A stretch of 64,000 nucleotides of DNA from an uncultured Clostridia bacterium (GTDB taxonomy: Bacteria > Bacillota > Clostridia > TANB77 > CAG-508): assembly GCA_944392545.1 (NCBI GenBank), contig CALXWW010000005.1, positions 1-64,000 of the forward strand, in the 5' to 3' direction. The notes beneath the pieces are model-generated. The model worked only from the letters and a program-made list of their open reading frames with translations, had not been told where the DNA came from and searched no databases. The translations under genes were made by a program, and so were the position numbers. Positions within the stretch are counted from its first letter, which is position 1; each line of letters starts with the position of its first letter. Positions 17,794-25,323 of the stretch are shown here, piece by piece.

Positions 17794-18138
17794 TTAAAAA
17801 ATTATTGTTAAGATAATACCTAGAAGTGTACTAAAAAATAGGAAACAGTTTAATTTTATTGAATTTTTATATTTTCGTTCTAATTTCTTAAGATTTTTTT
17901 CCTTTTTAGGCGAATTATTTTCTATTTTATCTATATATGATTTAATTATCATTTCTGCATCTTTTATAATATATCCCGTTTTTTCTTCACTCTCTTCTTC
18001 CTTTTCTTCTTTTTTCAAATCTATATTTTGATATTTATGTATTTTATTATTTTCTTTTAATATTACAATTGCTTCTTCTACTAAATTAGATGGTAAATTT
18101 TTTAATACTATCATATTTTTCATATCACTCATGTTCAT
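17794..18138 (-). CDS. tail-anchored hypothetical protein
   Basis: A 114-residue protein: Lys/Glu-rich cytoplasmic region and one C-terminal membrane helix (about 96-113), so probably tail-anchored. No family recognised. The start is uncertain: ATG at 18138 is 11 bases after GGAGG, while a TTG at 18147 is only two bases after it. It lies between yyaC and the spoIVFA-like gene, all on the minus strand, so a sporulation role is possible but not shown. Confidence 0.6.
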   Translation of the reverse strand: MNMSDMKNMIVLKNLPSNLVEEAIVILKENNKIHKYQNIDLKKEEKEEESEEKTGYIIKDAEMIIKSYIDKIENNSPKKEKNLKKLERKYKNSIKLNCFLFFSTLLGIILTIIF

Positions 18139-18198
18139 TTTAGGCAATTCCTCCTCTTAAGTAATCTATTACTTAAAGTTTTGCCATATCCTTGTTTT

Positions 18199-18735
18199 TT
18201 ATACAATTTTATATACTTTATTTTTTAAAACTTCCTTAATTCCTAAAGATACTATACTTGCTATATCATATACTTCTTTTTCTTCTACATTTCTTAACTG
18301 CTGCATATTATTTTCTTTTGAATTTGTATTTAATCCTACCACACATTTTATATTTATATTAGAGTAAAAACATATATTTTTTTCTAATGCTTTTCCTATT
18401 TTTATATATCCTTTATTTAGTACAATTTGTCCAATATTATCTTTACTTCCTAAAGCTGCATCTATTGTAATAATATATGGTTTATCAAAATTCTCATATA
18501 TTTCTGTTAATATTTCTCTTGCATTTCTAAAATTGATTGTATTATTTAAATCTCCATATATCTTTATATATTTATTTTCTAAAAATTTTATATTTTCTCC
18601 AATTAGTGGTCCTATAGAATCCCCTACTATTTTACCCGTTCCAATACACAATATTATTACATTAGTATAATCTTCACTTAAATCTACTATATTTTTCTCT
18701 AATTGCATAAAGAATTTGTAATATTTATGATACAA
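18199..18735 (-). CDS. yyaC: spore protease-fold protein YyaC
   Basis: A 178-residue protein of the YyaC family, related in fold to the germination protease GPR. The signature CIGTGKIVGDSIGPLIG lies near residue 30, followed by TIDAALGS (about 95) and a conserved Gly-rich end. It is conserved in endospore formers, with no known substrate. The start is TTG at 18735 with GGGAG nine bases before. It agrees with the other sporulation genes nearby. Confidence 0.85.
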   Translation of the reverse strand: MYHKYYKFFMQLEKNIVDLSEDYTNVIILCIGTGKIVGDSIGPLIGENIKFLENKYIKIYGDLNNTINFRNAREILTEIYENFDKPYIITIDAALGSKDNIGQIVLNKGYIKIGKALEKNICFYSNINIKCVVGLNTNSKENNMQQLRNVEEKEVYDIASIVSLGIKEVLKNKVYKIV

Positions 18736-18774
18736 CTATTATTTCTCCCTTCATTTAATTTACATTATTGCATT

Positions 18775-19020
18775 TTATTCTTTATCTCTTGCAATTATGA
18801 TGTTTATATTTCTATCTTTACTATATTTCTTCACAATATCTTCTGAGAATCCAGCAATCTCATTAGTCAAAATAATTGTGTCATATCTTTTATTTATTAG
18901 TTCTTTTATTTTGCTATCTGCCTGCTCAGGTTCCACTAATTTAAAAACGTCAAATCCTAACTTTTCTGGAATTTTAAAACTCAAATCATCTTTTTCATAC
19001 TTTATCCAAGAAATTTTCAT
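18775..19020 (-). CDS. small alpha/beta protein, ATP-synthase subunit F-like fold possible
   Basis: An 81-residue protein with alternating strands and helices: FDVFKLVEPEQADSKIKEL, YDTIILTNEIAG, then NINIIIARD at the end. This pattern resembles the small Rossmann-like V-ATPase subunit F, but there are no other ATPase genes here and the match is only to general shape. The start is uncertain: ATG at 19020 is five bases after GGTGA; GTG or ATG six to nine bases further up are alternatives. Probably cotranscribed with yyaC (39 bases). Confidence 0.5.
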   Translation of the reverse strand: MKISWIKYEKDDLSFKIPEKLGFDVFKLVEPEQADSKIKELINKRYDTIILTNEIAGFSEDIVKKYSKDRNINIIIARDKE

Positions 19021-19075
19021 TTTCATCACCAGTTTTATTCTTTGACGTTTTTTGCATTTTATTCATAAAATTAAA

Positions 19076-19125
19076 ATAGAGGACCACATTCATTTTATTA
19101 AAAAAAACGAATGTGCCCCCTATTT
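19076..19125. terminator. palindromic repeat acting as terminator
   Basis: CACATTC-A-TTTT and AAAA-C-GAATGTG form a hairpin, extended by AATAGAGGAC and the matching CCCCCTATT. It lies just past the stop of the DUF4116 gene. It belongs to the same repeat family as the perfect hairpin at 41915. Confidence 0.7.
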
Positions 19126-19130
19126 AAATT

Positions 19131-19634
19131 TTACTCTTCTTCCTTACTTAATTCTTCTTTTAAACTTTCATCTGATATATATTCAATAGCTCTTTTATCA
19201 TTTGCAACTGCTGCTTCTGCAATCTCTCTATTTGCTCTTAATCTTTTACTTGCATATTTAAGTATAAGCCCTTTATTTTTTACTGCTGCTAATACTACGT
19301 CATAATCATCTCGTAATTGTTTTGAAGCATAATATAGCTCTTGTCCATCTATTTTAACTGCATCTAACATTACTTCTTTATCATCTGATAATCTTGAACT
19401 TACGTAACAGGCTGTCCATCCAACTTTTTTTATTGATTCTAATACCACTTCTTTGTCATCTTTTAGCTTCTTTCCTGCAAATTCTAAAGCATTTCCGTCC
19501 TGCTGTATCGCTGCTAATACTACTTCTTTATCATTTTTTAATTCGTCCGAAGCATAATCCAATAAACTTCCTTGTTTTTTTACCATTTCCAATACATATT
19601 CTTTATTATTTGCTTTTTCTTCATCGAATTCCAT
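19131..19634 (-). CDS. DUF4116 repeat protein
   Basis: A 167-residue protein built from about five repeats of roughly 25 residues. Each contains a variant of LKDDKEVVLEAVKxxGxxLxYAS (for example ELKNDKEVVLAAIQQDG and QLRDDYDVVLAAVKNKG). This is the DUF4116 pattern, a helical repeat found in bacterial and protist proteins and of unknown function. There is no signal peptide. AGAGGG precedes the ATG. It lies 13 bases after the homoserine dehydrogenase gene and may be cotranscribed with it. Confidence 0.85.
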   Translation of the reverse strand: MEFDEEKANNKEYVLEMVKKQGSLLDYASDELKNDKEVVLAAIQQDGNALEFAGKKLKDDKEVVLESIKKVGWTACYVSSRLSDDKEVMLDAVKIDGQELYYASKQLRDDYDVVLAAVKNKGLILKYASKRLRANREIAEAAVANDKRAIEYISDESLKEELSKEEE

Positions 19635-19647
19635 AATATAACCCTCT

Positions 19648-20697
19648 TTACTCTTCTAATATTGGTAAATCTGTGCCCTCTAATACTTTAAGTTCTGGTT
19701 TATTTATCATTATCCTGCTTTCTCTTAAATTTATTTCTCTTGTTGTTTTTAAATTAACACATTCTATAATATCTGAGCAAACAGCACTTGCAGTTGGAAA
19801 TTTGCCTGCGCCCTTTCCATAATACATTGTATCTCCTACCATGTCTCCAGTTACAAGTATTGCATTATATACATCATTTACATTTGCAAGTGGACTATCT
19901 TTTTTGATAGCACATGGTGATACAAACACTTCTATTTCAGCTTCACTTTTTTTATTTGCATATCCAATTAATTTTACAACATAACCTTTTTCTTCTGCTT
20001 TTTTTACTTCTTCTAATGTAAGATTTTCTATTCCTTTTACACTTATACTATCTGGATTTATATATTCGCCATAAGCAATAGAAGCTAATATACATATCTT
20101 TCTACATGTATCGTATCCCTTTATATCTGCATCCGGATTAGCCTCCGCATACCCTAGCTCTTTAGCTTGAGATAAAGCTTTATCAAATGACATGTTTTTT
20201 TCTATCATTTGAGTTAAGATATAGTTTGTTGTTCCGTTCATTATTCCTACTATTGATTGTATATTATTAGCTTCTAAGCACTGAAGTAATGGATGTATTA
20301 TTGGAATTCCACCTCCAACAGATGCCTCAAATAAATATTTAACATTATGTTTTTTTGCTATTTCAAGCAATTTCTTTCCATGACTTGCAACTAATTCTTT
20401 GTTCGAAGTAACTACATTTTTTCCCGCTTCTAATAACCTTTTTGTATACTCATATGCTACCGTTACTCCGCCTATTACTTCTGCTACTATTTTTATATCT
20501 TTATCATTAAGTATGATATCAAAATTCTTTACTAATTTATCTTTGTATTTATCATTTTCAAAATCCTTTATATCTAGTATATACTTTACATTTATTTCTT
20601 CTCCAGCATTATTTCTAACAATGTCCTTATTTTTATCTAATAATTCTACAACTCCTGAACCTACTGTTCCATATCCTAACACAGCAATATCTACCAT
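19648..20697 (-). CDS. hom: homoserine dehydrogenase
   Basis: A 349-residue enzyme that reduces aspartate semialdehyde to homoserine for Thr and Met synthesis. NAD(P)-binding GYGTVGSGV at the N-terminus, TSNKELVASHG (about 95), VGGGIPIIHPL, NGTTNYILT and the catalytic region AEANPDADIKGYDTCRK are all present. The protein stops soon after the catalytic domain (KGAGKFPTASAV), so the C-terminal ACT domain used for Thr feedback inhibition in many homologues (about 430 residues) is missing. AGGAGG precedes the ATG. Confidence 0.95.
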   Translation of the reverse strand: MVDIAVLGYGTVGSGVVELLDKNKDIVRNNAGEEINVKYILDIKDFENDKYKDKLVKNFDIILNDKDIKIVAEVIGGVTVAYEYTKRLLEAGKNVVTSNKELVASHGKKLLEIAKKHNVKYLFEASVGGGIPIIHPLLQCLEANNIQSIVGIMNGTTNYILTQMIEKNMSFDKALSQAKELGYAEANPDADIKGYDTCRKICILASIAYGEYINPDSISVKGIENLTLEEVKKAEEKGYVVKLIGYANKKSEAEIEVFVSPCAIKKDSPLANVNDVYNAILVTGDMVGDTMYYGKGAGKFPTASAVCSDIIECVNLKTTREINLRESRIMINKPELKVLEGTDLPILEE

Positions 20698-21370
20698 AAC
20701 TTTCCTCCTTTATTTCTACATAATTTTTTCATTTAATATTTTATTTTTATATTCTCTACAAATTAAATTATATTTTTTTACAAAATCTATTATAACATAT
20801 TTTGTATATAGTAAGTATTCATGTTTTTATCTTTTCTTATAAAATTATTGTATATTAAATCTTCATATTTACTTTTTTACCAAGTTCTATTATTATATCA
20901 ATGACTCTCTTTATATTGCAATATCACCTCTTACAAAATTCTGTATTTTTATTTTTTACTCTAAAAACATTTATAAATATATTATTCTCATTGTTTAATT
21001 TTATATTTACTAAAAGTAATTTGTTTTCATAGATATTATACTTAATATAAATATTAATATTTGCGTCTTTATATCTTTTGTTTTTAGTATATCACACATA
21101 ATCCTTTTTGTTAAAAACATTCAACATTTTTTTACTTTTTTATTAAATATTGTTATATCCTCTCCCATGTATTTTTAGTTGATCTTTTATTATATTTCTT
21201 ATTAAGAGAATACAATATGTTTATTATTTTAATTGATACATTCTTGATTATACGTTAATAATAAATTCATAAATAATATTACATTTGATTCGTTGCATAA
21301 AAAAAGATTTTGACACAAATTCTATAATGTATATTATTTAGAGAATGCGTTAAAATCTTTAAATTTCTAT
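20698..21370. other. gene-free AT-rich stretch
   Basis: About 670 bases between hom and the first toxin-like module. I see no open frame with a ribosome site. Near 21303-21365 AAAGATTTT and AAAATCTTT are inverted over a 40-base loop, with a T-run on the minus strand, which could be a distal terminator for the leftward toxin transcript. A TTGACA-16-TATTAT promoter-like pair (plus strand) also lies within that loop. Confidence 0.5.
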
Positions 21371-21399
21371 TTGACAAATATAAAATAAATGTGTATAAT
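21371..21399 (+). promoter_or_regulatory. promoter of antisense RNA, module 1
   Basis: TTGACA, 17 bases, TATAAT: a consensus housekeeping promoter with no open frame behind it. It drives the short RNA that converges on the small hydrophobic peptide gene. Confidence 0.8.
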
Positions 21400-21405
21400 A
21401 AAAAT

Positions 21406-21488
21406 AGAAAATGAGAAACCACAAAGTGGTTGCCAATAGATATGTTTAAATAACCATTCCATCGTCCAAGCAGAATGGTTATTTTTTT
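21406..21488 (+). ncRNA. candidate antitoxin RNA, module 1
   Basis: A predicted RNA of about 83 bases from the consensus promoter to a terminator. It has a small hairpin ACCACAAAGTGGT and ends with ATAACCATTC ... GAATGGTTAT plus a T-run. Its 3' end overlaps the stop codon of the peptide gene on the other strand, so the two transcripts share the terminator stem. This is the arrangement of TxpA/RatA-type type I systems. Size and ends are inferred from promoter and terminator only. Confidence 0.7.
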
Positions 21489-21597
21489 ATTTGCTCAAAA
21501 TTACCACTAACGCAATAATCAAGGCAATAGCTATGATAGTAATTCCTACTAATCCAAAGAATAGTAGATATATTATTTGTAATAATATAGTTTCCAT
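21487..21597 (-). CDS. small hydrophobic toxin-like peptide, module 1
   Basis: A 36-residue peptide: METILLQ, then one long membrane helix including LLFFGLVGITII, ending in SK. AGGTGG lies four bases before the ATG. It is a paralogue of the peptide at 22552-22668 (shared LLFFGLVG and TII segments, same leader and promoter). It resembles type I toxins in size, single helix and position against a convergent RNA. I do not recognise an established named family. Toxicity is inferred, not shown. Confidence 0.75.
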   Translation of the reverse strand: METILLQIIYLLFFGLVGITIIAIALIIALVVILSK

Positions 21598-21601
21598 AGC
21601 A

Positions 21602-21646
21602 CCACCTCGCTTTCTCACAGATGTGACTGTGTAATATGTAAGGTGG
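21602..21646 (-). promoter_or_regulatory. SD-occluding stem in toxin leader, module 1
   Basis: On the minus strand CCACCT in the leader is an exact complement of the ribosome site AGGTGG that serves the peptide. The 33-base loop between them has its own hairpin (CACAG ... CTGTG). The full-length mRNA would therefore hide its ribosome site, as in known type I toxin mRNAs that need processing or refolding to be translated. Confidence 0.6.
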
Positions 21647-21753
21647 CAACGCACTCCGCTTATTACGGCTAGACCCTACTTTCTACTTCTAGTAACAAGC
21701 TTTGACTTTCTTCGTAGGCTCTACTCCGCTTATTCTCATTTTCTACAATAATA

Positions 21754-21782
21754 AGTATAGTATATTTTTACTTATTTGTCTA
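21754..21782 (-). promoter_or_regulatory. promoter of toxin-like gene, module 1
   Basis: TAGACA, 17 bases, TATACT on the minus strand, identical in both boxes to the module 2 promoter. It would give a leader of about 150 bases containing two copies of ATAAGCGGAGT. Confidence 0.75.
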
Positions 21783-21799
21783 GTAAAGCAAACAAACTT

Positions 21800-22195
21800 T
21801 TACAATTATGCAAATGATAATTATTGATTATAAATAATGTATAATTCAAATTTTAATAAGTAAAGATAATGATTACAGGAATATATAAATAAGAATGTAA
21901 ATATTGATTTAGATCTAAGATTATCATATTAATTGATAGAATTCTAATTAATTTTACAGTCAAATATAAGTCTTCTCCTACAGACCTTTATAATCACAAT
22001 AATTAACAAAATCATCAATCTCAAAATCAATTTTTTCCATACAAAAATTTCCCCTTACATTTATCGACATCATTATATATTTTCTAAAAAAATAAATCAA
22101 TAGATTTGGTTTATTTTAAATTATTTTATAAACTATACATATTTTACACCAAAATATAGAATACTATTGATTTATAAAATAGTTCAAAAGGTGGT
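21800..22195. other. gene-free stretch before the ribbon-helix-helix gene
   Basis: About 400 AT-rich bases. I see no supported gene or clear hairpin here. GGTGGTG at its end is the ribosome site of the gene at 22202. Confidence 0.5.
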
Positions 22196-22201
22196 GTAAG
22201 T

Positions 22202-22396
22202 ATGGCTTTTAAAATTCCTAGTGGCATAAACAAAGTTCCTTTTTCTATTAGGGTTGATGAAAATGATTTTGAAATTATAGATAAATTAGCAAAGAAAAAT
22301 AAAAAATCATATAATTATATTGTAAATAGTATGATTAAATTTGCTATTGAAAATATGGACACTTCAGAAATTAAAGAAATAAAGAAAATGAAATAG
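22202..22396 (+). CDS. ribbon-helix-helix (Arc-like) DNA-binding protein
   Basis: A 64-residue protein: a short strand (VPFSIRVDEND), then two helices (FEIIDKLAKKNKKSYNYIVNSMIKFAIENMD). This matches Arc/MetJ-type ribbon-helix-helix proteins, used as repressors by mobile elements and toxin-antitoxin loci. GGTGG precedes the ATG. It stands between the two toxin-like modules, on the strand of their antisense RNAs. No toxin partner gene follows it directly, so it is more likely a regulator of the island than a type II antitoxin. Confidence 0.7.
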   Translation: MAFKIPSGINKVPFSIRVDENDFEIIDKLAKKNKKSYNYIVNSMIKFAIENMDTSEIKEIKKMK

Positions 22397-22438
22397 ATTA
22401 AAGAGTTATTATTTATTCATATATTCTATAAATTTTGT

Positions 22439-22466
22439 TTGACATCTGTGAAAAAAGTGGTATAAT
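22439..22466 (+). promoter_or_regulatory. promoter of antisense RNA, module 2
   Basis: TTGACA, 16 bases, TATAAT, followed by the same AATAGGAAATGA-type start region as in module 1. Confidence 0.8.
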
Positions 22467-22472
22467 AAGAAT

Positions 22473-22556
22473 AGGAAATGAAGAAACCACTTCGTGGTTG
22501 CCGAGAAGAATAAAATAACCATTCAACCGGTCAAAGCAGAATGGTTATTTTTTATT
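22473..22556 (+). ncRNA. candidate antitoxin RNA, module 2
   Basis: A predicted RNA of about 84 bases. It has the hairpin AACCACTTCGTGGTT and a terminator ATAACCATTC ... GAATGGTTAT followed by TTTTTT, nearly the same as module 1. The terminator works in both directions and overlaps the end of the peptide gene at 22552. Base changes between modules keep the stems intact, which suggests that the RNA structure is under selection. Confidence 0.72.
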
Positions 22557-22668
22557 GCCTATGTAGTAAATACAAGATGATGAATACTAAGGCAAAATTT
22601 ATGATAGTTACACCTACTAATCCAAAGAAAAGTAGTTTGATGATTACTAATAATGCTGTTTCTACCAT
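22552..22668 (-). CDS. small hydrophobic toxin-like peptide, module 2
   Basis: A 38-residue peptide: MVETALLVIIK, then a membrane helix with LLFFGLVGVTII, ending LHRQ. GGGGGTGG lies five bases before the ATG. It shares the core and the entire gene layout with the module 1 peptide but differs at both ends, so it is a diverged tandem copy, not a recent duplicate. Longer open frames over the same bases on both strands are shadows, as they lack a ribosome site and a consistent composition. Confidence 0.75.
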   Translation of the reverse strand: MVETALLVIIKLLFFGLVGVTIINFALVFIILYLLHRQ

Positions 22669-22672
22669 AGCA

Positions 22673-22745
22673 CCACCCCCAGTTGTCAGTCTCACGAGCA
22701 AAAAGCTGTGGAATAAATATGTATACATCAAAGAGTAAAAGGTGG
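22673..22745 (-). promoter_or_regulatory. SD-occluding pairing in toxin leader, module 2
   Basis: CCACC in the leader (minus strand, within TTGCCACCTT) can pair with GGTGG of the ribosome site, as in module 1, here over a 60-base loop. The anti-SD block GTTGCCACCTT is identical in the two modules although the rest of the leader has diverged. Confidence 0.5.
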
Positions 22746-22782
22746 CAACACACTCCGCTTATTCTCATTTCCTATGCTTTCT

Positions 22783-22811
22783 AGTATAGTATAATTTTAC
22801 CTATTTGTCTA
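22783..22811 (-). promoter_or_regulatory. promoter of toxin-like gene, module 2
   Basis: TAGACA, 17 bases, TATACT on the minus strand, followed by GAAATGAGAATAAGCGGAGT, shared with module 1. Confidence 0.75.
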
Positions 22812-22865
22812 TATAATATAACAATTTTTATTTTTTTCTTTTGAATTTCCGCTTCTTTCTAATCC

Positions 22866-23141
22866 TCATTTAACAATGGTAATTACTACATCATCATCTA
22901 AGAACAACTTTACTGTAGTTCTATCTCTATTTGTCAACATTTTGTATACATAGCTTAAATTTATAGCAAAATAATTTTTACTTATTTTATCATTAATCAC
23001 TATAATATTATTGTAATATACAAAGGTCATTTTGTGGATTGTGTTTGTTCCTGAAATAGTTCCTAAATGATGAATATAAATTCCTTTATTTCTATACCTT
23101 TTCAAAGTCTTAATCAATTCTTTATTATCTATTATCTTCAT
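22866..23141 (-). CDS. hypothetical protein downstream of the recombinase
   Basis: A 91-residue protein I do not recognise. It looks like a small alpha/beta domain (basic N-terminal helix, then strands FVYYNNIIVIND and KLFLDDDVVITIV). AGGAGG precedes the ATG. It begins 13 bases after the recombinase stop, so the two are cotranscribed, and it may be an accessory factor of the island such as a directionality factor, but nothing in its sequence proves this. Confidence 0.55.
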   Translation of the reverse strand: MKIIDNKELIKTLKRYRNKGIYIHHLGTISGTNTIHKMTFVYYNNIIVINDKISKNYFAINLSYVYKMLTNRDRTTVKLFLDDDVVITIVK

Positions 23142-23154
23142 ATTTTGCTACCTC

Positions 23155-24141
23155 CTATGCTCTTAATCTCATCATAGGAGAAAATTTTTGATAATTCTTG
23201 CGTAAATCTTCGTCTGTTAAATCTAAATAGCATTCTTCTGTTACTTTTACTGATGAATGACCTAGTATTCTTGATAAAGTATAAATATCTCCACCATTCA
23301 TTAAAAATCTTTTTGCAAAATTATTTCTTAATCCATGTGGAGAAAATTCTGTTATTCCCACTCTCTCGCAATACTTTCTATAATTCTTTTCAAAGTTATT
23401 AACTTCTAGTGCTTTATCTCTTACTTGAACTGGAAACAGTAAATTACTTTCTACATATCTATCTTTGTACTTAATCCATCTTTTCAATATTTCAGCTGTT
23501 CTATATGAAAAGAATACTGTTCTTGCAATTTTTGCCTTTGTTATTTCAGCTCTTAGATTAATTGCCCTATTTTGAAAATCTATATCTGTAGTTACATCAA
23601 TTAATAATGTTTCGCCAACTCTCATACCTGTATCAAATATTAATTGTATCACTACACTATCTCTATATTCTGCATATTTGCTGGTATCCATTCCTTTTAT
23701 AAGTTTTGTAAAATCTTCATCTGATAGAAATGCTTTCTTCTTTCTTGATGCCTTTAAAAATTTTGTTTTATCCATTGGATTTACTCTTATTAAATAACTA
23801 TCTGTCATAAAATTAAAATAGACTTTTAAATTACGAACATAATTATTAATAGTTACATTTTGGATTGGCTTATCATAATCTGTTCTATTGCTTGGCTTAT
23901 TATATTTTATTGAATTTTCATTTGATGTAATTGTATATTTTCCCCTTTCTTTTAAATAAACAATATAATTGTTTATCATTTCTCTTGTTACTTCTTTTGA
24001 GCTAGTTACATTCTCTACATCTTCCAAATACTTTGCAAATAGTCTTAATGTTTGCTCATAACTCCTTTTTGTTTTTTTAGATAAATCTTTCGAGCTACAG
24101 TAAATCATAAAATCATCAATTTCATAATCAAATTTAGTCAT
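23155..24141 (-). CDS. tyrosine recombinase / integrase
   Basis: A 328-residue site-specific recombinase. An N-terminal SAM-like arm domain (about 1-115) is followed by the catalytic domain with R in DTGMRVGET, HxxR in SPHGLRNNFAKR, H in LGHSSVKV and the nucleophile Tyr in TEECYLDL. It resembles XerC/D-type integrases of small elements. The start is ATG at 24141 with GGAGG seven bases before; a frame extending to 24210 runs into the terminator hairpin and is rejected. With the ribbon-helix-helix gene and toxin-like modules it marks an inserted island next to spo0A. Confidence 0.9.
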   Translation of the reverse strand: MTKFDYEIDDFMIYCSSKDLSKKTKRSYEQTLRLFAKYLEDVENVTSSKEVTREMINNYIVYLKERGKYTITSNENSIKYNKPSNRTDYDKPIQNVTINNYVRNLKVYFNFMTDSYLIRVNPMDKTKFLKASRKKKAFLSDEDFTKLIKGMDTSKYAEYRDSVVIQLIFDTGMRVGETLLIDVTTDIDFQNRAINLRAEITKAKIARTVFFSYRTAEILKRWIKYKDRYVESNLLFPVQVRDKALEVNNFEKNYRKYCERVGITEFSPHGLRNNFAKRFLMNGGDIYTLSRILGHSSVKVTEECYLDLTDEDLRKNYQKFSPMMRLRA

Positions 24142-24211
24142 AAAAATACCTCCATTTATTAATCCAACAAATAAAGGCTTAGTCGGCTTAAAAGTTCCAT
24201 TTTTTGCCACG

Positions 24212-24264
24212 CAAAAACACCTCTATTTATTGTTTTTCTAAGCAATAAATAAAAGGTGTTTGTT
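24212..24264 (-). terminator. terminator downstream of spo0A
   Basis: On the minus strand AAACACCTTTTATTTATTG and CAATAAATAGAGGTGTTT form a long stem followed by a short T-run. It lies about 115 bases past the spo0A stop and separates spo0A from the recombinase gene. Confidence 0.7.
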
Positions 24265-24377
24265 GGTTTTGTTAATTCTAGTTTATTAGTCTAAAAAAGC
24301 ATTTATTGGTGGTAAAAATATAACTAGAAGTTTTTTACAAATCTATGTAATGTTACTTCCAGTTTATTTTTATGGAT

Positions 24378-25196
24378 TTACGCACTCTTTAATTCAAGCC
24401 TCAATTTATCAGCAATCATTGCTATAAATTCACTATTAGTTGGCTTTCCTTTGCTTGCTGATACAGTATATCCAAAGATTTGTTCAACTATTTCTTGTTG
24501 TCCTCTTCCCCATGCAACCTCTATAGCATGTCGAATAGCACGTTCAACTCTACTTGGTGTTGTTCTATACCTTTCTGCGATTTCTGGATATAGCTGTTTT
24601 GTTATTTGATTAATCATATCAATATCGCTTACTACCATTACTATAGCTTCTCTTAAATATTGATACCCCTTAATGTGCGCTGGTACTCCTACCTCATGTA
24701 TTATATTTGTAACTAATGCTTCCAAATTCTTTTCATTTTTTTGGCTTGCCGGAGATATGTCTATATATTGTGACTTTATTTCTCTACTTATTACATTCAC
24801 TCTATTGTTTGTTGGTTGATAATATTTTAATTCCTTTATTCTTTTTATTAGTATATTTATATCGAATGGTTTTACTATATAATATTGTGCCCCTAATTCA
24901 ATAGCTTTTTGTGTTATTTTGTCTTGTCCTACTGCTGACAGTATGATGCACATAGGTTTTTTATTTAATTCTGCCGAATTTAATTTTTCTAATACTCCTA
25001 GTCCATCTAAATGTGGCATTATTATGTCTAATAATGCTATATCTGGTTTTTCTTCTAATATTTTGTTATACGCATCTTGTCCATCTCTTGCTATACCTAC
25101 TACTTCTAGGTCTTCATCTTTTGATAAATAGCTAACTAAAGTTCTTGCAAAATCTTGATTGTCATCTGATACTAAAATTTTGATTTTTTCATTCAA
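24378..25196 (-). CDS. spo0A: sporulation master regulator Spo0A
   Basis: A 272-residue response regulator that commits cells to sporulation. Receiver domain 1-120: acidic D11/D12 in VSDDNQ, phosphoacceptor D57 in LLDIIMPH, Thr/Ser switch in ILSAVG, Lys in VKPFDI. The C-terminal effector domain (about 150-272) shows the Spo0A signature [15 protein letters not shown] and [10 protein letters not shown]. The start is TTG at 25196 with GGGGG upstream. No spoIVB is adjacent within view, unlike the usual spoIVB-spo0A order; upstream is yigZ. Confidence 0.98.
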   Translation of the reverse strand: MNEKIKILVSDDNQDFARTLVSYLSKDEDLEVVGIARDGQDAYNKILEEKPDIALLDIIMPHLDGLGVLEKLNSAELNKKPMCIILSAVGQDKITQKAIELGAQYYIVKPFDINILIKRIKELKYYQPTNNRVNVISREIKSQYIDISPASQKNEKNLEALVTNIIHEVGVPAHIKGYQYLREAIVMVVSDIDMINQITKQLYPEIAERYRTTPSRVERAIRHAIEVAWGRGQQEIVEQIFGYTVSASKGKPTNSEFIAMIADKLRLELKSA

Positions 25197-25323
25197 TGTT
25201 TTATCCCCCTAACAAATTTAAATTGTAAATTTTTTACAGTCAGATTATATATCTTTTTCCAAAATTTTACAATAGTTTTTTTGTAATTTTTTTCATTTTC
25301 TTACATTTCTATCCTTTAGTTAG

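Noticed and set aside
18775-19020. V-type ATPase subunit F
   Set aside because: The match is only to overall fold pattern, and no other ATPase subunit gene is nearby; kept as unknown.
20890-20930. Short minus-strand stretch after AGAGGTG near 20930
   Set aside because: A ribosome-like site is present, but the only frames behind it stop within a few codons or need a non-standard start.
21371-22556. CRISPR array or riboswitch for the repeated blocks near 21.4 and 22.5 kb
   Set aside because: Only two copies, 1.07 kb apart, each with promoter, hairpin and terminator; the pattern is that of paired RNA genes, not spacers.
22541-22768. Two overlapping 65-69 codon frames on opposite strands
   Set aside because: They are shadows of the 38-residue peptide gene and its leader; neither has a ribosome site and one reads through the terminator stem.
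24141-24210. N-terminal extension of the recombinase at 23155-24141
   Set aside because: The extension has no ribosome site and lies partly in the spo0A terminator hairpin; the ATG at 24141 has GGAGG.
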